From: Bog-532 sp963732345
GTDB lineage: Bacteria; Actinomycetota; Actinomycetes; Streptosporangiales; Streptosporangiaceae
Length of the DNA: 64,000 nt
Reading direction: 5' to 3'
Assembly (NCBI GenBank): GCA_963732345.1
Contig: CAVSZI010000003.1
Coordinates: 124,001 to 188,000, forward strand
The position numbers and the translations under genes were made by a program. Of this stretch, positions 51,894-61,186 are shown in pieces. Position 1 is the stretch's first letter; each line of letters starts with the position of its first letter. The notes beneath the pieces were generated by a model. The model did no database searches. It was not told the origin of the DNA and saw only the letters and a program-made list of their open reading frames with translations.

Positions 51894-52880
51894 TTGTCCG
51901 CCGAGACCGCTGGGCCACCGCGCGCCGGAGACCACCCCCGTTCCTGCCCGCGTACCTGCGCGCCCAGCGAGGCCGGCGGCGCGGGTGCGGCTGAGGGGGC
52001 CGAGCCGCTGCGGCTGTTGGCCGTGCACGCGCATCCGGACGATGAATCCAGCAAGGGCGCCGCGACGATGGCGCGCTACGTCAGGGAAGGCGCCGACGTG
52101 CTCGTGTGCACGCTAACGGGCGGCGAGCGCGGCGATGTCCTTAATCCGGCGATGGACCGGCCGGAAGTGCGGGAGAACCTGTCCCGTCTCCGGCAGGAAG
52201 AGATGGTCCGCGCCCGCGAAATTCTCGGCGTCGACCAGCGTTTCCTGGGCTTCATCGACTCCGGCCTGCCCGAGGGTGACCCGAAGCCGCCGCTGCCAGG
52301 AGGCTGCTTCGCATTGACCCCCCTGGACGAGGCGGCCCGGCCGCTGGTGCGCGCGGTGCGCGAGTTCCGGCCGCACGTGATGCTGGCCTACGACGAGTCC
52401 GGTGGCTACCCTCATCCCGATCACGTCATGTCGCACAAGGTCGCGGTGGAGGCGTTCGAGGCCGCCGCCGACCCGGATCGCCACCCGGGCACGGGTGAGC
52501 CGTGGCAGCCGCTCAAGCTCTACTACTTCGCCTCGTTCCACCGCGGCAGGTTCATGGCCCTGCATGAGGAGATGGTGCGCCGCGGCCTGGAATCCCCGTA
52601 CGGCAAGATGTTCGAGCAGTGGGCCGCGAACGGGGACCAGAGGCCGGAGCTCGAGATCACGACGCGCGTTTCCTGCGGTGACTTCTTCGAGGTCAGGGAC
52701 CAGGCGCTGCTGGCGCACGCGACCCAGATCGACCCGAAGAGCTTCTGGTTCGCCTGCCCGCTGGACGTGCAGCGCGCCGCGTGGCCGACCGAGGACTATC
52801 ATCTGGCTAGGTCGCTCGTCGATACCGACCTGCCGGAGGACGACTTGTTCGCCGGGGTGCGGGAGAGGGTATGTCTGTGA
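51894..52880 (+). CDS. mca: Mycothiol S-conjugate amidase
   Basis: Zinc amidase cleaving mycothiol conjugates so that mercapturic acids are exported; about 328 residues. The PIG-L/LmbE fold has zinc motif AVHAHPDDESSKGA (His 47, Asp 50) and later GGYPHPDHVMSH. Mca-type TGGERGDVLNPAM and YYFASFHRGRF separate it from MshB. TTG 51894 has GGGAG five bases before it; 40 extra in-frame codons upstream have no similarity. It marks the host as a mycothiol producer. Confidence 0.93.
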   Translation: MSAETAGPPRAGDHPRSCPRTCAPSEAGGAGAAEGAEPLRLLAVHAHPDDESSKGAATMARYVREGADVLVCTLTGGERGDVLNPAMDRPEVRENLSRLRQEEMVRAREILGVDQRFLGFIDSGLPEGDPKPPLPGGCFALTPLDEAARPLVRAVREFRPHVMLAYDESGGYPHPDHVMSHKVAVEAFEAAADPDRHPGTGEPWQPLKLYYFASFHRGRFMALHEEMVRRGLESPYGKMFEQWAANGDQRPELEITTRVSCGDFFEVRDQALLAHATQIDPKSFWFACPLDVQRAAWPTEDYHLARSLVDTDLPEDDLFAGVRERVCL

Positions 52881-53134
52881 CGGTCACTGCTGTCGCGGCG
52901 CTGGCCCACGGCGCGGTCCTGGCCGCGGGCAACGTGCCGGTCGACAACGTAGCGCCGGGCGTGCTCGGCTTTCTTGTCGTCGCGGGAATGGGAATCATCC
53001 TGTACTTCCTGCTCCGGTCGATGAACCGGCAACTGCGGAAGATACCCCCGGCGCCCCCGGAGGACGCCGGGGATGACCCGGCCGCGTCCCGGGTCAACGC
53101 GTTCCCGGCCCCGCCAGCTGACCGGGCCGAGTGA
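52871..53134 (+). CDS. Small single-pass membrane protein following mca
   Basis: An 87-residue protein overlapping the mca 3' end by ten bases, with GGGAGAGGGT just before ATG 52871. One membrane segment (about residues 28-50, LGFLVVAGMGIILYFLLRSM) and a Pro/Asp-rich cytosolic tail. Such ORFs regularly follow mca in actinobacteria; function unknown. Confidence 0.8.
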   Translation: MSVTVTAVAALAHGAVLAAGNVPVDNVAPGVLGFLVVAGMGIILYFLLRSMNRQLRKIPPAPPEDAGDDPAASRVNAFPAPPADRAE

Positions 53135-53290
53135 CCCCGCATCGCCCAGGTGACCTGAATCTCCTATACCAGCAGCGTCTACCCGGAAACGGGCGGCCAG
53201 CCCAGGTCGGGGCGCGCGCGTAAAGCATTCCGTTTCGTACCGGTGATGCGCGGCCGACATGTCCTGCGCCGCCGCGTGATCGCGCGCCGG

Positions 53291-54631
53291 TCAGCTGGAG
53301 GGGGCCCACACCTTGCGCATCGCCTCCGGCAGCCCCCACCAGCCCAGCGACGTCAGGCGCTGCTCCGCGTCGGTCGCGCCGAGCAGCTCCCACAGGCTCG
53401 CGACGTGCGAGAACAGCTCCGCGACGGCCTCCTCGTCAAAGTCCTCGCCCACGGAGCCGCCGAAATCCGCAAAATCAGCGAAATCCCCGGGCCAGTCGGG
53501 GTCATCGGGTTCGTCGGGTACTTCGGGCACTTCCGTCAGGACGGCCTTCGGCCCGGTCTGCGGCTCGGCCTCGCAGTACTCCCGTACGTAACGGGCCATT
53601 GCGGTAGCCGACGCTGGCGTGCCGGGACCGCCCCGGACCAGCGCGGAGACGGCCGCGAGCCAGTCGACGTGCTCCAGCGCACACAGCGCCGCTGTCACCC
53701 GGGGCACCTCGTCCGCGGCGTCGTCATCAAGCTCATCAGCTCCCGGCGCGAGCCCTCCCGTCCGGGCAGGCGGTTCCGCCGGCCCGGGTGATTCCGCCCA
53801 CCCGGCCTCGTCCCCTGGCTCCGGCAGCCCGCCCGCGGCCGGTCTCCAAGCCTCGCCGGCCGGTGACACCACCCCCGCGGCGAGGATCAGCCACAGCTCC
53901 ACGTCGCTGCCGGGCAGTGCCCGTTCACCCGCACCGCCGCACGCGGTCAGCAGGCGGCCGGCAAACCCGGGCCGCGAGATGGCGGCCCGGGCGGCGACGC
54001 ACGCCGCGGCGACCTCGTCCTCCGGCAGCGGCCGCTCGCCAACCTCGTCGAGCACCTCCTGCAGTGCGGTCAGCGCCTCGGAATCGGCGGCGGCCCATTC
54101 CGCGAGGAATTCGGCGTCCTGCTCGTCCAGCAGCGCGTGCATCGGCGCCCGTCCGTCGGGCAGCGGTGCCGCCATCCACTGCTCCTGCAGCGCGGTGTAA
54201 GCCTGCCGGGCCGCGGCGTCCCCGGTCACCAGCCGGTCGGGGTCGACCGCTCCCGCGTTCAGCTTCTCCTCCAGGTGCCGGACCAGCAGGGCATGCATCT
54301 CCGCCTGCAGCCGGCTGCGCTCCGATGGCTCGTCCCACACGTGCAGCCCGATAATGCTGCTCGGCTCGGTCCCGGTCGCCTCCAGCCACGCCCGGACGTC
54401 GCCGCCCCGGGCCGTCCCGTCGTGCAGGGCGCCGAGGATTCGTTCCGTAGACGCCCAGTACTCCGCGGACAACGGGTTGCCCGCGGCGAGCAGCCGGCGG
54501 CGCAGCACCGGCAGTGAGGCGAGCGCATCGTCGGGCCCCACGCTGAGCAGGCCGAGCGCCACATCCCGCCGTGTGAGGGCGCTGACCGGGCGTCCGGCGA
54601 GCTCCGCGATGCGGTCGGCTTCGAGTTCCAC
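53291..54631 (-). CDS. Protein of unknown function, 446 residues
   Basis: A soluble, acidic, helix-rich protein with no domain I recognise. It starts with LEADRIAELAGRPVSALTRRD and has an acidic low-complexity middle (about 270-320) and DEPDDPDWPGDFADFADF. A Trp-rich C-terminus reads LTSLGWWGLPEAMRKVW. GTG 54631 is supported by TACGCT seven bases upstream. It sits between mca and serS, on the serS strand but with its own promoter. Confidence 0.7.
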   Translation of the reverse strand: MELEADRIAELAGRPVSALTRRDVALGLLSVGPDDALASLPVLRRRLLAAGNPLSAEYWASTERILGALHDGTARGGDVRAWLEATGTEPSSIIGLHVWDEPSERSRLQAEMHALLVRHLEEKLNAGAVDPDRLVTGDAAARQAYTALQEQWMAAPLPDGRAPMHALLDEQDAEFLAEWAAADSEALTALQEVLDEVGERPLPEDEVAAACVAARAAISRPGFAGRLLTACGGAGERALPGSDVELWLILAAGVVSPAGEAWRPAAGGLPEPGDEAGWAESPGPAEPPARTGGLAPGADELDDDAADEVPRVTAALCALEHVDWLAAVSALVRGGPGTPASATAMARYVREYCEAEPQTGPKAVLTEVPEVPDEPDDPDWPGDFADFADFGGSVGEDFDEEAVAELFSHVASLWELLGATDAEQRLTSLGWWGLPEAMRKVWAPSS

Positions 54632-54638
54632 GGTTGGC

Positions 54639-54644
54639 AGCGTA
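54639..54644 (-). promoter_or_regulatory. Putative -10 element, leaderless transcript of the 446-residue protein
   Basis: On the minus strand TACGCT, seven bases (GCCAACC), then GTG 54631. Confidence 0.55.
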
Positions 54645-54712
54645 CGACGACGGCAGGCTGGCCGTGGACCGGTCCCAGCTTCCCGGCCTCCGCCGCGCCC
54701 TCAGCTCAGCGG

Positions 54713-54730
54713 CCCGCGGCCGCCCGCGGG
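54713..54730 (-). terminator. Possible serS terminator hairpin
   Basis: CCCGCGG, four-base loop, CCGCGGG, about 60 nt after the serS stop. A short stem, so weak support. Confidence 0.35.
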
Positions 54731-54790
54731 ATGGCTGCCGGTGGCCGCGTCAAAGAGTTCCCGGCGTCGGTGGCGTGCCGCTGGGCCGCG

Positions 54791-56053
54791 TCAGAGAAGC
54801 CCGCGCTGCCCCAGGTAGGGCCGCAGCACCTCGGGGACGCGAATCTCGCCGATGGCGGTCTGGTGGTTCTCGACCAGCGCGGCCAGCAGCCGCGGGGTGG
54901 CGATCGCGGTGTTGTTGAGCGTGTGCGCGAACCGGACTGTGCCGTCCGTGTCGCGGTACCGCAGGTTGGCCCGGCGGGCCTGCCAGTCGTGCAGTGACGA
55001 GCAGCTATGTGTCTCGCGGAACCGGTTCAGCGACGGGAACCAGGTGTTGATGTCGTTCATCCGGAACTTGCCGACGCCCATGTCGCCGGTGGAGGTTTCC
55101 ATCACCTCGTAGTGCAGGCGTAGCCCCTGCAGCAGGCGCTCGGCGGTGGACAGCAGCTCCGCGTGCCAACGATCGGACTCCGCCGCGTCCGCCTCGCAGA
55201 TGACGAACTGCTCGACCTTCTCGAACTGGTGCACCCGCAGCAGGCCACGGACGTCCCGCCCCGCGCTGCCGATCTCCCGCCGGAAACACGGCGAGATTCC
55301 CGCGTAGCGCACCGGCAGCTGCTTCTTGTCCAGGATCTCGCCCGAATGCAGGCCGACCAGAGCCACCTCGGCCGTGCCGGCCAGATAGAGATCGTCGGCC
55401 GGAATCGCGTAGGTCTCCTCGCGGTGAGCGGGGAACTGGCCGGTCCCGATCAGTGCCTCCTCCTTGACCAGGGCCGGAACCGAGATCACGGTGAAGTCCC
55501 TGTTCAGGAGGGTGTCGATCGCGTAGGAGTGCAGGGCGCGCTCCAGCAGCACGGCGTCGTCCCGCAGTGCGTAGGCGCGCTCCCCGGAGACCTTACGGGC
55601 CCGCGCGAACTCCGCCCAGCCCCGCTTTTCCAGCAGTTCCACGTGGTCGAGCGGCTCGAAATCGAAGCCAGGCCGCTCGCCCCACGTCCGGATCGTCACG
55701 TTCGCGGATTCGTCCGGCCCTACCGGCGCACCTTCCCACGGGATGGCGGGCGTGCGCAGCATCAGTTCCTGGAGCTGGACGCTTGCCTCGGCGAGCTCGT
55801 CACGCAGCTGCCGCAGCCTGCTGTCCAGCTCCGCCTGCCCGGCCCTGAGCTCCGCGCGGCGGGCCTCATCAGCCCGGGCAAACTCCTTGGCTGAGCTCTT
55901 CCGCTGGGCCTGCGCGTCGTCCAGCTCGTGCTGAAGCTTGCGGACGGTCTGGTCGACCTGGAGAAGCTCGTCGACGTCAAGGTCGATGCCCTTGGCGCGG
56001 GCGGCCGCCTTGACGGCATCCGGATTGTTTCTGATGAATCGCCTGTCGAGCAT
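54791..56053 (-). CDS. serS: Seryl-tRNA synthetase
   Basis: Class II synthetase of 420 residues. The N-terminal tRNA-binding coiled coil (about 30-105) follows MLDRRFIRNNPDAVKAAARA. Motif 2 is SPCFRREIGSAGRDVRGLLR, and motif 3 includes LNNTAIATPRLLAALVENHQ. Complete with normal length. No strong Shine-Dalgarno is visible before ATG 56053, and no T-box was seen. Confidence 0.96.
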   Translation of the reverse strand: MLDRRFIRNNPDAVKAAARAKGIDLDVDELLQVDQTVRKLQHELDDAQAQRKSSAKEFARADEARRAELRAGQAELDSRLRQLRDELAEASVQLQELMLRTPAIPWEGAPVGPDESANVTIRTWGERPGFDFEPLDHVELLEKRGWAEFARARKVSGERAYALRDDAVLLERALHSYAIDTLLNRDFTVISVPALVKEEALIGTGQFPAHREETYAIPADDLYLAGTAEVALVGLHSGEILDKKQLPVRYAGISPCFRREIGSAGRDVRGLLRVHQFEKVEQFVICEADAAESDRWHAELLSTAERLLQGLRLHYEVMETSTGDMGVGKFRMNDINTWFPSLNRFRETHSCSSLHDWQARRANLRYRDTDGTVRFAHTLNNTAIATPRLLAALVENHQTAIGEIRVPEVLRPYLGQRGLL

Positions 56054-56270
56054 GAGTGAGCGTCAGCCCTTGCCTGATCCTGGGGTCACACGAACGGTGC
56101 CTGGCGCGTTGTTACTCCGCCCGGCCTGAGCCGGAACGGCTCCCCGCCGGAAACTGATAACGCACGCTGAAACGCTACCAGCCGGACGCCTCTGGCCGTG
56201 GGCCCTGACCGGCGCCGGCCGATGCACGGTGTCGCGTACGGTGATGCTGACGCGAAAGAGGAGAGCGACG

Positions 56271-56769
56271 ATGCTGGTGACGAACCACGTTCTGTCGGGT
56301 GCCACGATCGGTGCGGCGGTGCGGCGGTGCGGCGGTGCGGCGGTGCGGCGGTGCGGCGGTGCGCCTGCCCGTGCCGGCCTTCCTGTTCGGCGTCGCCTCC
56401 CACTTCGCGCTCGACTCGATCCCGCACTGGGGCAAGTGGTCCAGCCTGGACCAGTTCCTGCGGGTGGCCGTGGCCGATGGGCTGACCGGACTGACCGGGA
56501 TGGCAGTTTTCACCGCGGTCGCGCCGCCCGGCCGCCGGGTCGCGGTGGCCGCGGGCATGGCCGGCGCCGCCCTGCCCGATATCGACAAGCCCTTCTGGCT
56601 GTTGTTCGGTTTCCCCCCTTTCCCGATGGCGGTAATCCGCTTCCACGGCCGCATTCAGAATGAGGCGCGGCGCCGGTTCCCGGTCGAGGCCGTCTCGGCC
56701 GGGGTCTTCGCCGCCTCCGCGCTGATGCTGCTGCGCGCCGGTGCCAAGCACCGCGTCAGCGGTCGCTGA
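56271..56769 (+). CDS. Membrane-protein gene split into two frames by an octanucleotide repeat (frameshifted or phase-variable)
   Basis: ATG 56271 has AGGAG eight bases upstream and reads MLVTNHVLSGATIGAAVR, then enters six 8-bp repeats that put it in a frame ending in arginine-rich nonsense. The conserved-looking remainder (LPVPAFLFGVASHFALDS, GMAGAALPDIDKPFWLLF) lies in the +1 frame to the stop at 56767-56769. One, four or seven repeat copies would join both parts; six do not. As written the protein is OFF. Several hydrophobic segments suggest a membrane protein; the His/Asp residues recall small metal-dependent-hydrolase-like membrane families. The 3' end overlaps hrpA by 14 bp. Confidence 0.75.
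56311..56363 (+). repeat. Octanucleotide simple repeat, six full copies plus five bases
   Basis: GTGCGGCG repeats exactly six times (56311-56358) and is followed by GTGCG. Eight is not a multiple of three, so each copy gained or lost changes the frame of the gene starting at 56271. Confidence 0.97.
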
Positions 56770-59700
56770 GGCGGGCGAGGGCGGTGCGGATGCGCTTCTC
56801 CGACACCGGCGCCGGGGTCCCGAGGGTCTGAGCGAAGAGGCTGACCCGCAGTTCCTCGATCATCCACCGGATGGCCTGGACGTCCTGGCCGTCGCGGCGC
56901 GCGGGAGGCAGGGCGCGGACGGTCTCGGCGTAGGCGCCGGCTACGCGGTGCACCGCGGCCATCCGCTCGCCGTCGCGAACCGGGTCCGCACCCATCTTGT
57001 CCACCCGCTGCCGGATGGCCCGCAGGTAACGGGTCAGGTCAGCGAGCCTTCGCGCCCCGGTGTCGCCGGTAAAACCGGGGTGGATAAGCGAGGCGAACTG
57101 CGTGCGGATGTCGGCGAAGGCCGGCTCGTCCGCGTGCGCCGCGGCCCGGGCCAGCACCACCTCGACCTCGTGGGCCTCGGCCAGGACCCGGGCCACGCCG
57201 GTGATGACCTGTGCGGTCAGCGTGCTCAGCTCGGAGCGCGCGGCCTCGGCGAGCCGGGCGAAACCATGCTCATCCCGGGCCGGGCCGCCTGCCCGCGCGA
57301 TGATCTCGTCGGCCGCGGCGGCGGCGCAGTCATCGAGGAGCGCAGCGGCTCCGGGGTACGGGCTGCGGCTCAGCGCCAGTTTGTCCTGAACGGGAAGATT
57401 TGACGCGGTGGACCGGGCCCCCGAGGGAACCTGCAGCAGCAGCAGCCGGCGCGTTCCGCGGACCATGCTCCGCGCCGCCTCGGCTCCGGTGTCGAACAGG
57501 CGGACGTCCACGGCGTCGCCCGCGTCCGCGAGCGCCGGATAGGCGCGGACGCAGCCGTTGCTGAATTCCCGGGGCAGCGTGCCGATGTCCCAGCCGCGCA
57601 GGCCCGAACGGGTCAGGTCACCGGCGGCCTCGGCCAGCGTGGCCTGCATCTGGGGGCGCAGCCGCCGGCGGAGCACGTCCAGGTCCTTGCCCTCGGCCAG
57701 GACCCGCCCGCCGTCCAGCACCCGGTAGGTGACCCGCAGGTAGGCCGGAAGCTTGCCCGGATCGAACGCGTCGCGCGGCACCGGTACCCCCCGCAGCCGG
57801 GTCAGCTCAGCTCCGAGCACGTCCAGTAGGTCGCCGTCGGCGGGGTCGAGCCGGGCCAGCACCGAGCGCGCGACGTCGGGCGCCGGCACGAAGTTCACCC
57901 GGAGCTGCTTGGGCAGCGACCGGATCAGCTCGGTCACCAGTTCCTCCCGCAGGCCCGGTACCTGCCAGGCGAACCTCTCGCCCCGCACCTGGTTCAGCGT
58001 CGCCAGCGGGACATCCACGGTCACGCCGTCGCGCGGGTCACCCGGCGCGAACTCGTATGACAGCGGGAAAGGCCCCCACTCGTCGGGATAGTCCGACGGG
58101 CGCACCCCGGACGCTCCGGGGCCGGTCAGCTGGCCCGCTGTGAACGTGAGCAGGTCGGGCGTGGCGGCCCGCGCCTTCTTCCACCAGCTGTCGAAATGAC
58201 GCGCCGAAGTCACCTGCGCGGGGATCCGCTGGTCGTAGAAGTCGTAGAGCACCTGATCGTCCACGACGATGCCGCGCCGCCGGGTCCGGCGCTCCAGTTC
58301 CTCGGCGTCGGCAAGCAGTTCCCGGTTGTGGTGGAAGAAACGGTGCCGGGTATGCCAGTCCCCCTCCACCAGCGCATGGCGGATAAACAGGTCCCGGGCC
58401 GCGGCGGGGTCGGCCCGCGCGTATCCGACCTTGCGCGCGGTCACGATCGGCAGGCCGTAAAGGGTGACCTTCTCCAGGGCCATCGCCGCACCGCGGCCGG
58501 CGTCCCAGTGCGGCTCACTGTAGGAGTGCCGCACCAGGTGCGCGGCCAGTGGCTCGGCCCATTCCGGCTCAATCCGGGCCGCGGTGCGTCCCCACAGCCG
58601 CGAGGTCTCGACGAGCTCGGTGACGATGACCCAGGGCGGTGGCTTCCGCGCCAGCGACGAGTCGGGGAAGATGGCGAACCGGGCACCCCGCGCCCCGGCG
58701 AACTCGCTAAGCGGGCGGCGCTTCCCGCGCGTCTTCTGGTCGGTGTCCCGCATGCCGATGTGCGACAGGAGCCCAGACAGCAGCGAGATGTGGATCTGCT
58801 GGGCCAGGCCGGCCGGGATCAGTTTCCGCTCCTGGCTCTGCTCACCTGCCGGGGGCTGGTCGCCGCGGCCGGTGCCGAGGGTGATGCCGAGGTCCGCCGC
58901 GGCCTGCCGCAGCTGGCCGTGCAGGTCCTGCCATTCGCGGACCCGCAGGTAATGCAGGTATTCGCGGCGGCACATCCGGCGGAACGCCGACGAGGACAGT
59001 TCGCGCTGCTGCGTGCGCAGGTAGTCCCACAGGTGCAGGAAAGCCAGGAAGTCCGATCCCGGTTCGGCGAAGCGCGCGTGCATGGCGTCCGCCGCCTCCC
59101 GCGCGTCGGCCGGCCGCTCCCGCGGGTCCTGGATCGACAGGGCCGAGGCGATGATCAGCACCTCGCGGGCGCATCCGTTGCGCGCCGCCTCGATGATCAT
59201 CCGCCCGATCCGCGGGTCGACCGGCAGCTCGGCCAGCTTGCGGCCCACGTCGCTCAGCCGCCGCCCGCCCCCACGGCGCTCGTTTGCCGGGCGCTCGTTT
59301 GCCGGGCCGTGCTCGTTCCCCGGGCGCCCGGCTGGAGCCGTCCCGCGCCCGGCCGGCACCGAGGCGAAGGCGCCCAGCTCTTCCAGCAGGCGGACGCCGT
59401 CCGCGACGTTGCGCTTCTCCGGCGGGTCGACGAACGGGAAGTCGGCCATCTCGCCGAGGTCGAGCGCGGCCATTCGCAGGATGACGGACGCGAGGTTGGT
59501 ACGCAGGATCTCCGGATCGGTGAACTCGGGCCGCGAGCTGAAGTCTTCCTCGCTGTAGAGGCGAATGCAGATTCCGTCGGACGTGCGCCCGCACCGGCCC
59601 TTGCGCTGATTGGCCGACGCCTGCGAGATGGGCTCGATCGGCAGCCGCTGCACCTTGGTCCGGTAGCTGTACCGGGAGATCCGCGCCGTGCCCGGGTCAA

Positions 59701-61114
59701 CCACGTACTTGATGCCGGGCACGGTCAGCGAGGTCTCCGCGACGTTGGTGGCCAGGACCACACGCCGCCCGCGGTGCGGCTGGAACACGCGGTACTGCTC
59801 GGCCACCGGCAGCCGGGCGTACAGCGGCAGGACCTCCAGGCCGCCCGGGCGATCCGGCGGCCCCATGCGATCTTTCAGGGCGTCGGCGGTGTCCCGGATC
59901 TCCCGCTCACCGCTGAGGAAGACCAGGATGCCGCCGGGCCCGGCGGCGCACAGCTCGTCCACGGCGTCGCAGATGGCCTGGGCCTGATCGCGGGGCTCCT
60001 CGTCGGAGCGGTCCGGGTCGGCGATCGGCCGGTACCGCACCTCGACCGGATAGGTCCGGCCGGACACCTCGACCACGGGCGCACTGCGCTGGCCCGGGGG
60101 GACGACCCCCCGGAGCCCCAGTGCTGGCCCGGGGGGCGACCCCCCGGGATCCCCCCGCTGCGCTTCGCGCCCCGCCGCGGTACTTCGCCGGGACACCGGC
60201 CGCTCGCCGGGCCGGAGGCCCGGACTCGCTGTGCTGGCCCGGGGGAGCGACCCCCCGGAACCCCCCGCTGCGCTTCGCGCCCCCGCGGTGGTACTTCGCC
60301 GGGACACCGGCCGCTCGCCGGGCCGGAGGCCCGGACTCGCTGGGCCGGTATGACCGCCTGTCGGCATGTCGCCGGATCCGGCTTCCTCGAAATGCTTACT
60401 GAAACGCTGGGGGTCGATGGTGGCGGAGGTGATGATGACTTTGAGGTCGGGGCGGCTTGGCAGCAGGCGCTTCAGGTAGCCCAGGATGAAGTCGATGTTG
60501 AGGCTGCGCTCGTGCGCCTCGTCGATGATCAGCGTGTCGTAGCGCAGCAGCCGCCGGTCCCGCCGCATCTCGGTCAGCAGGATGCCGTCGGTCATCAGCT
60601 TGACCAGCGTCTCATCGCTGGAGTTGTCGTTGAACCGCACCTTGTAGCCGACGGTCGTGCCGAGCTCGGTGTCCAGTTCCTGCGCGATCCGCGCGGCCAC
60701 GGTCCGCGCGGCGATCCGGCGGGGCTGGGTGTGACCGATCTGGCCGGTGACCCCGCGGCCGAGCTCGAGGCAGATTTTCGGCAGCTGGGTCGTCTTCCCC
60801 GAGCCGGTCTCGCCCGCGACGATGACGACCTGGTGGTCGCGAATGGCCGCCGCGATCTCGTCTTTCTTCTGGCTGACCGGCAGCTCGGGCGGATAGGAGA
60901 TCACCGGCACGGACTCTCGCCGCTTCTCGACGACCGCCGCGGCCTCATCCAGTTCCCCGGAAAGCCGGCCGAATGCACGCTCGCGCGCCGCACTGTCACG
61001 CAGCGCGGCGGCGTTGTCGGCACGACGGCTCAGCCTGAGCTGATCGCGGTGCGTCAGCTCAGGCAGGCGTGCTCGCAGGTCAGCGAGCGAGGTAGGCACG
61101 GCGGCGGTCTCCAT
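56756..61114 (-). CDS. hrpA: HrpA-type DEAH-box ATP-dependent RNA helicase with in-frame repeat insertion
   Basis: About 1452 residues (family about 1300). DEAH core: GETGSGKTTQL near 101-111, TQPRRIAARTVA, IIDEAHERSLN, ITSATIDPQRFSKHF; then TNVAETSLTVPGI and QRKGRCGR. HA2, OB and the C-terminal DUF3418-like region follow. Between SKHFEEA and APVVEVSGRTYPVEVRY, where related proteins are almost continuous, about 90-100 residues are encoded by element D. A second low-complexity insert (near residue 610) contains two 15-bp tandem copies (59276-59305, PANER). ATG 61114 is chosen; GTG codons lie just upstream. Confidence 0.92.
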   Translation of the reverse strand: METAAVPTSLADLRARLPELTHRDQLRLSRRADNAAALRDSAARERAFGRLSGELDEAAAVVEKRRESVPVISYPPELPVSQKKDEIAAAIRDHQVVIVAGETGSGKTTQLPKICLELGRGVTGQIGHTQPRRIAARTVAARIAQELDTELGTTVGYKVRFNDNSSDETLVKLMTDGILLTEMRRDRRLLRYDTLIIDEAHERSLNIDFILGYLKRLLPSRPDLKVIITSATIDPQRFSKHFEEAGSGDMPTGGHTGPASPGLRPGERPVSRRSTTAGARSAAGGSGGSLPRASTASPGLRPGERPVSRRSTAAGREAQRGDPGGSPPGPALGLRGVVPPGQRSAPVVEVSGRTYPVEVRYRPIADPDRSDEEPRDQAQAICDAVDELCAAGPGGILVFLSGEREIRDTADALKDRMGPPDRPGGLEVLPLYARLPVAEQYRVFQPHRGRRVVLATNVAETSLTVPGIKYVVDPGTARISRYSYRTKVQRLPIEPISQASANQRKGRCGRTSDGICIRLYSEEDFSSRPEFTDPEILRTNLASVILRMAALDLGEMADFPFVDPPEKRNVADGVRLLEELGAFASVPAGRGTAPAGRPGNEHGPANERPANERRGGGRRLSDVGRKLAELPVDPRIGRMIIEAARNGCAREVLIIASALSIQDPRERPADAREAADAMHARFAEPGSDFLAFLHLWDYLRTQQRELSSSAFRRMCRREYLHYLRVREWQDLHGQLRQAAADLGITLGTGRGDQPPAGEQSQERKLIPAGLAQQIHISLLSGLLSHIGMRDTDQKTRGKRRPLSEFAGARGARFAIFPDSSLARKPPPWVIVTELVETSRLWGRTAARIEPEWAEPLAAHLVRHSYSEPHWDAGRGAAMALEKVTLYGLPIVTARKVGYARADPAAARDLFIRHALVEGDWHTRHRFFHHNRELLADAEELERRTRRRGIVVDDQVLYDFYDQRIPAQVTSARHFDSWWKKARAATPDLLTFTAGQLTGPGASGVRPSDYPDEWGPFPLSYEFAPGDPRDGVTVDVPLATLNQVRGERFAWQVPGLREELVTELIRSLPKQLRVNFVPAPDVARSVLARLDPADGDLLDVLGAELTRLRGVPVPRDAFDPGKLPAYLRVTYRVLDGGRVLAEGKDLDVLRRRLRPQMQATLAEAAGDLTRSGLRGWDIGTLPREFSNGCVRAYPALADAGDAVDVRLFDTGAEAARSMVRGTRRLLLLQVPSGARSTASNLPVQDKLALSRSPYPGAAALLDDCAAAAADEIIARAGGPARDEHGFARLAEAARSELSTLTAQVITGVARVLAEAHEVEVVLARAAAHADEPAFADIRTQFASLIHPGFTGDTGARRLADLTRYLRAIRQRVDKMGADPVRDGERMAAVHRVAGAYAETVRALPPARRDGQDVQAIRWMIEELRVSLFAQTLGTPAPVSEKRIRTALARLSDR
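59276..59305. repeat. Two tandem 15-bp units inside hrpA
   Basis: GCGCTCGTTTGCCGG twice in a row; on the coding strand it gives PANERPANER. Copy changes would keep the frame. Confidence 0.9.
60086..60358 (+). repeat. Dispersed GC-rich element, locus D, inside hrpA
   Basis: Three GCTGGCCCGGGGG-type hairpin heads (near 60088, 60124 and 60234). The last two are each followed by the full body: CCCCGCTGCGCTTCGCGCCC, GGTACTTCGCCGGGACACC, GGCCGCTCGCCGGGCCGGAG, CCCGGACTCGCTG. It ends GGGCCGGTATGACCGCC, as loci B and C do. It is antiparallel to hrpA and the hrpA frame stays open throughout. Confidence 0.92.
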
Positions 61115-61186
61115 CACGCGGCACACACACACAATCCTGATGACTGAATGAGCCCGGCTTGGTACAACGCTTTTCCAGGGGGCGTT

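Noticed and set aside
56299..56769. Start of the membrane protein at GTG 56299
   Set aside because: There is no Shine-Dalgarno and its first 20 residues are repeat-encoded arginine/glycine; ATG 56271 has both signal and family-like N-terminus in the other frame.
58196..61147. Plus-strand open frame of nearly 1000 codons opposite hrpA
   Set aside because: Antisense shadow of the helicase; composition rich in Arg/His/Gln/Pro, no domain.
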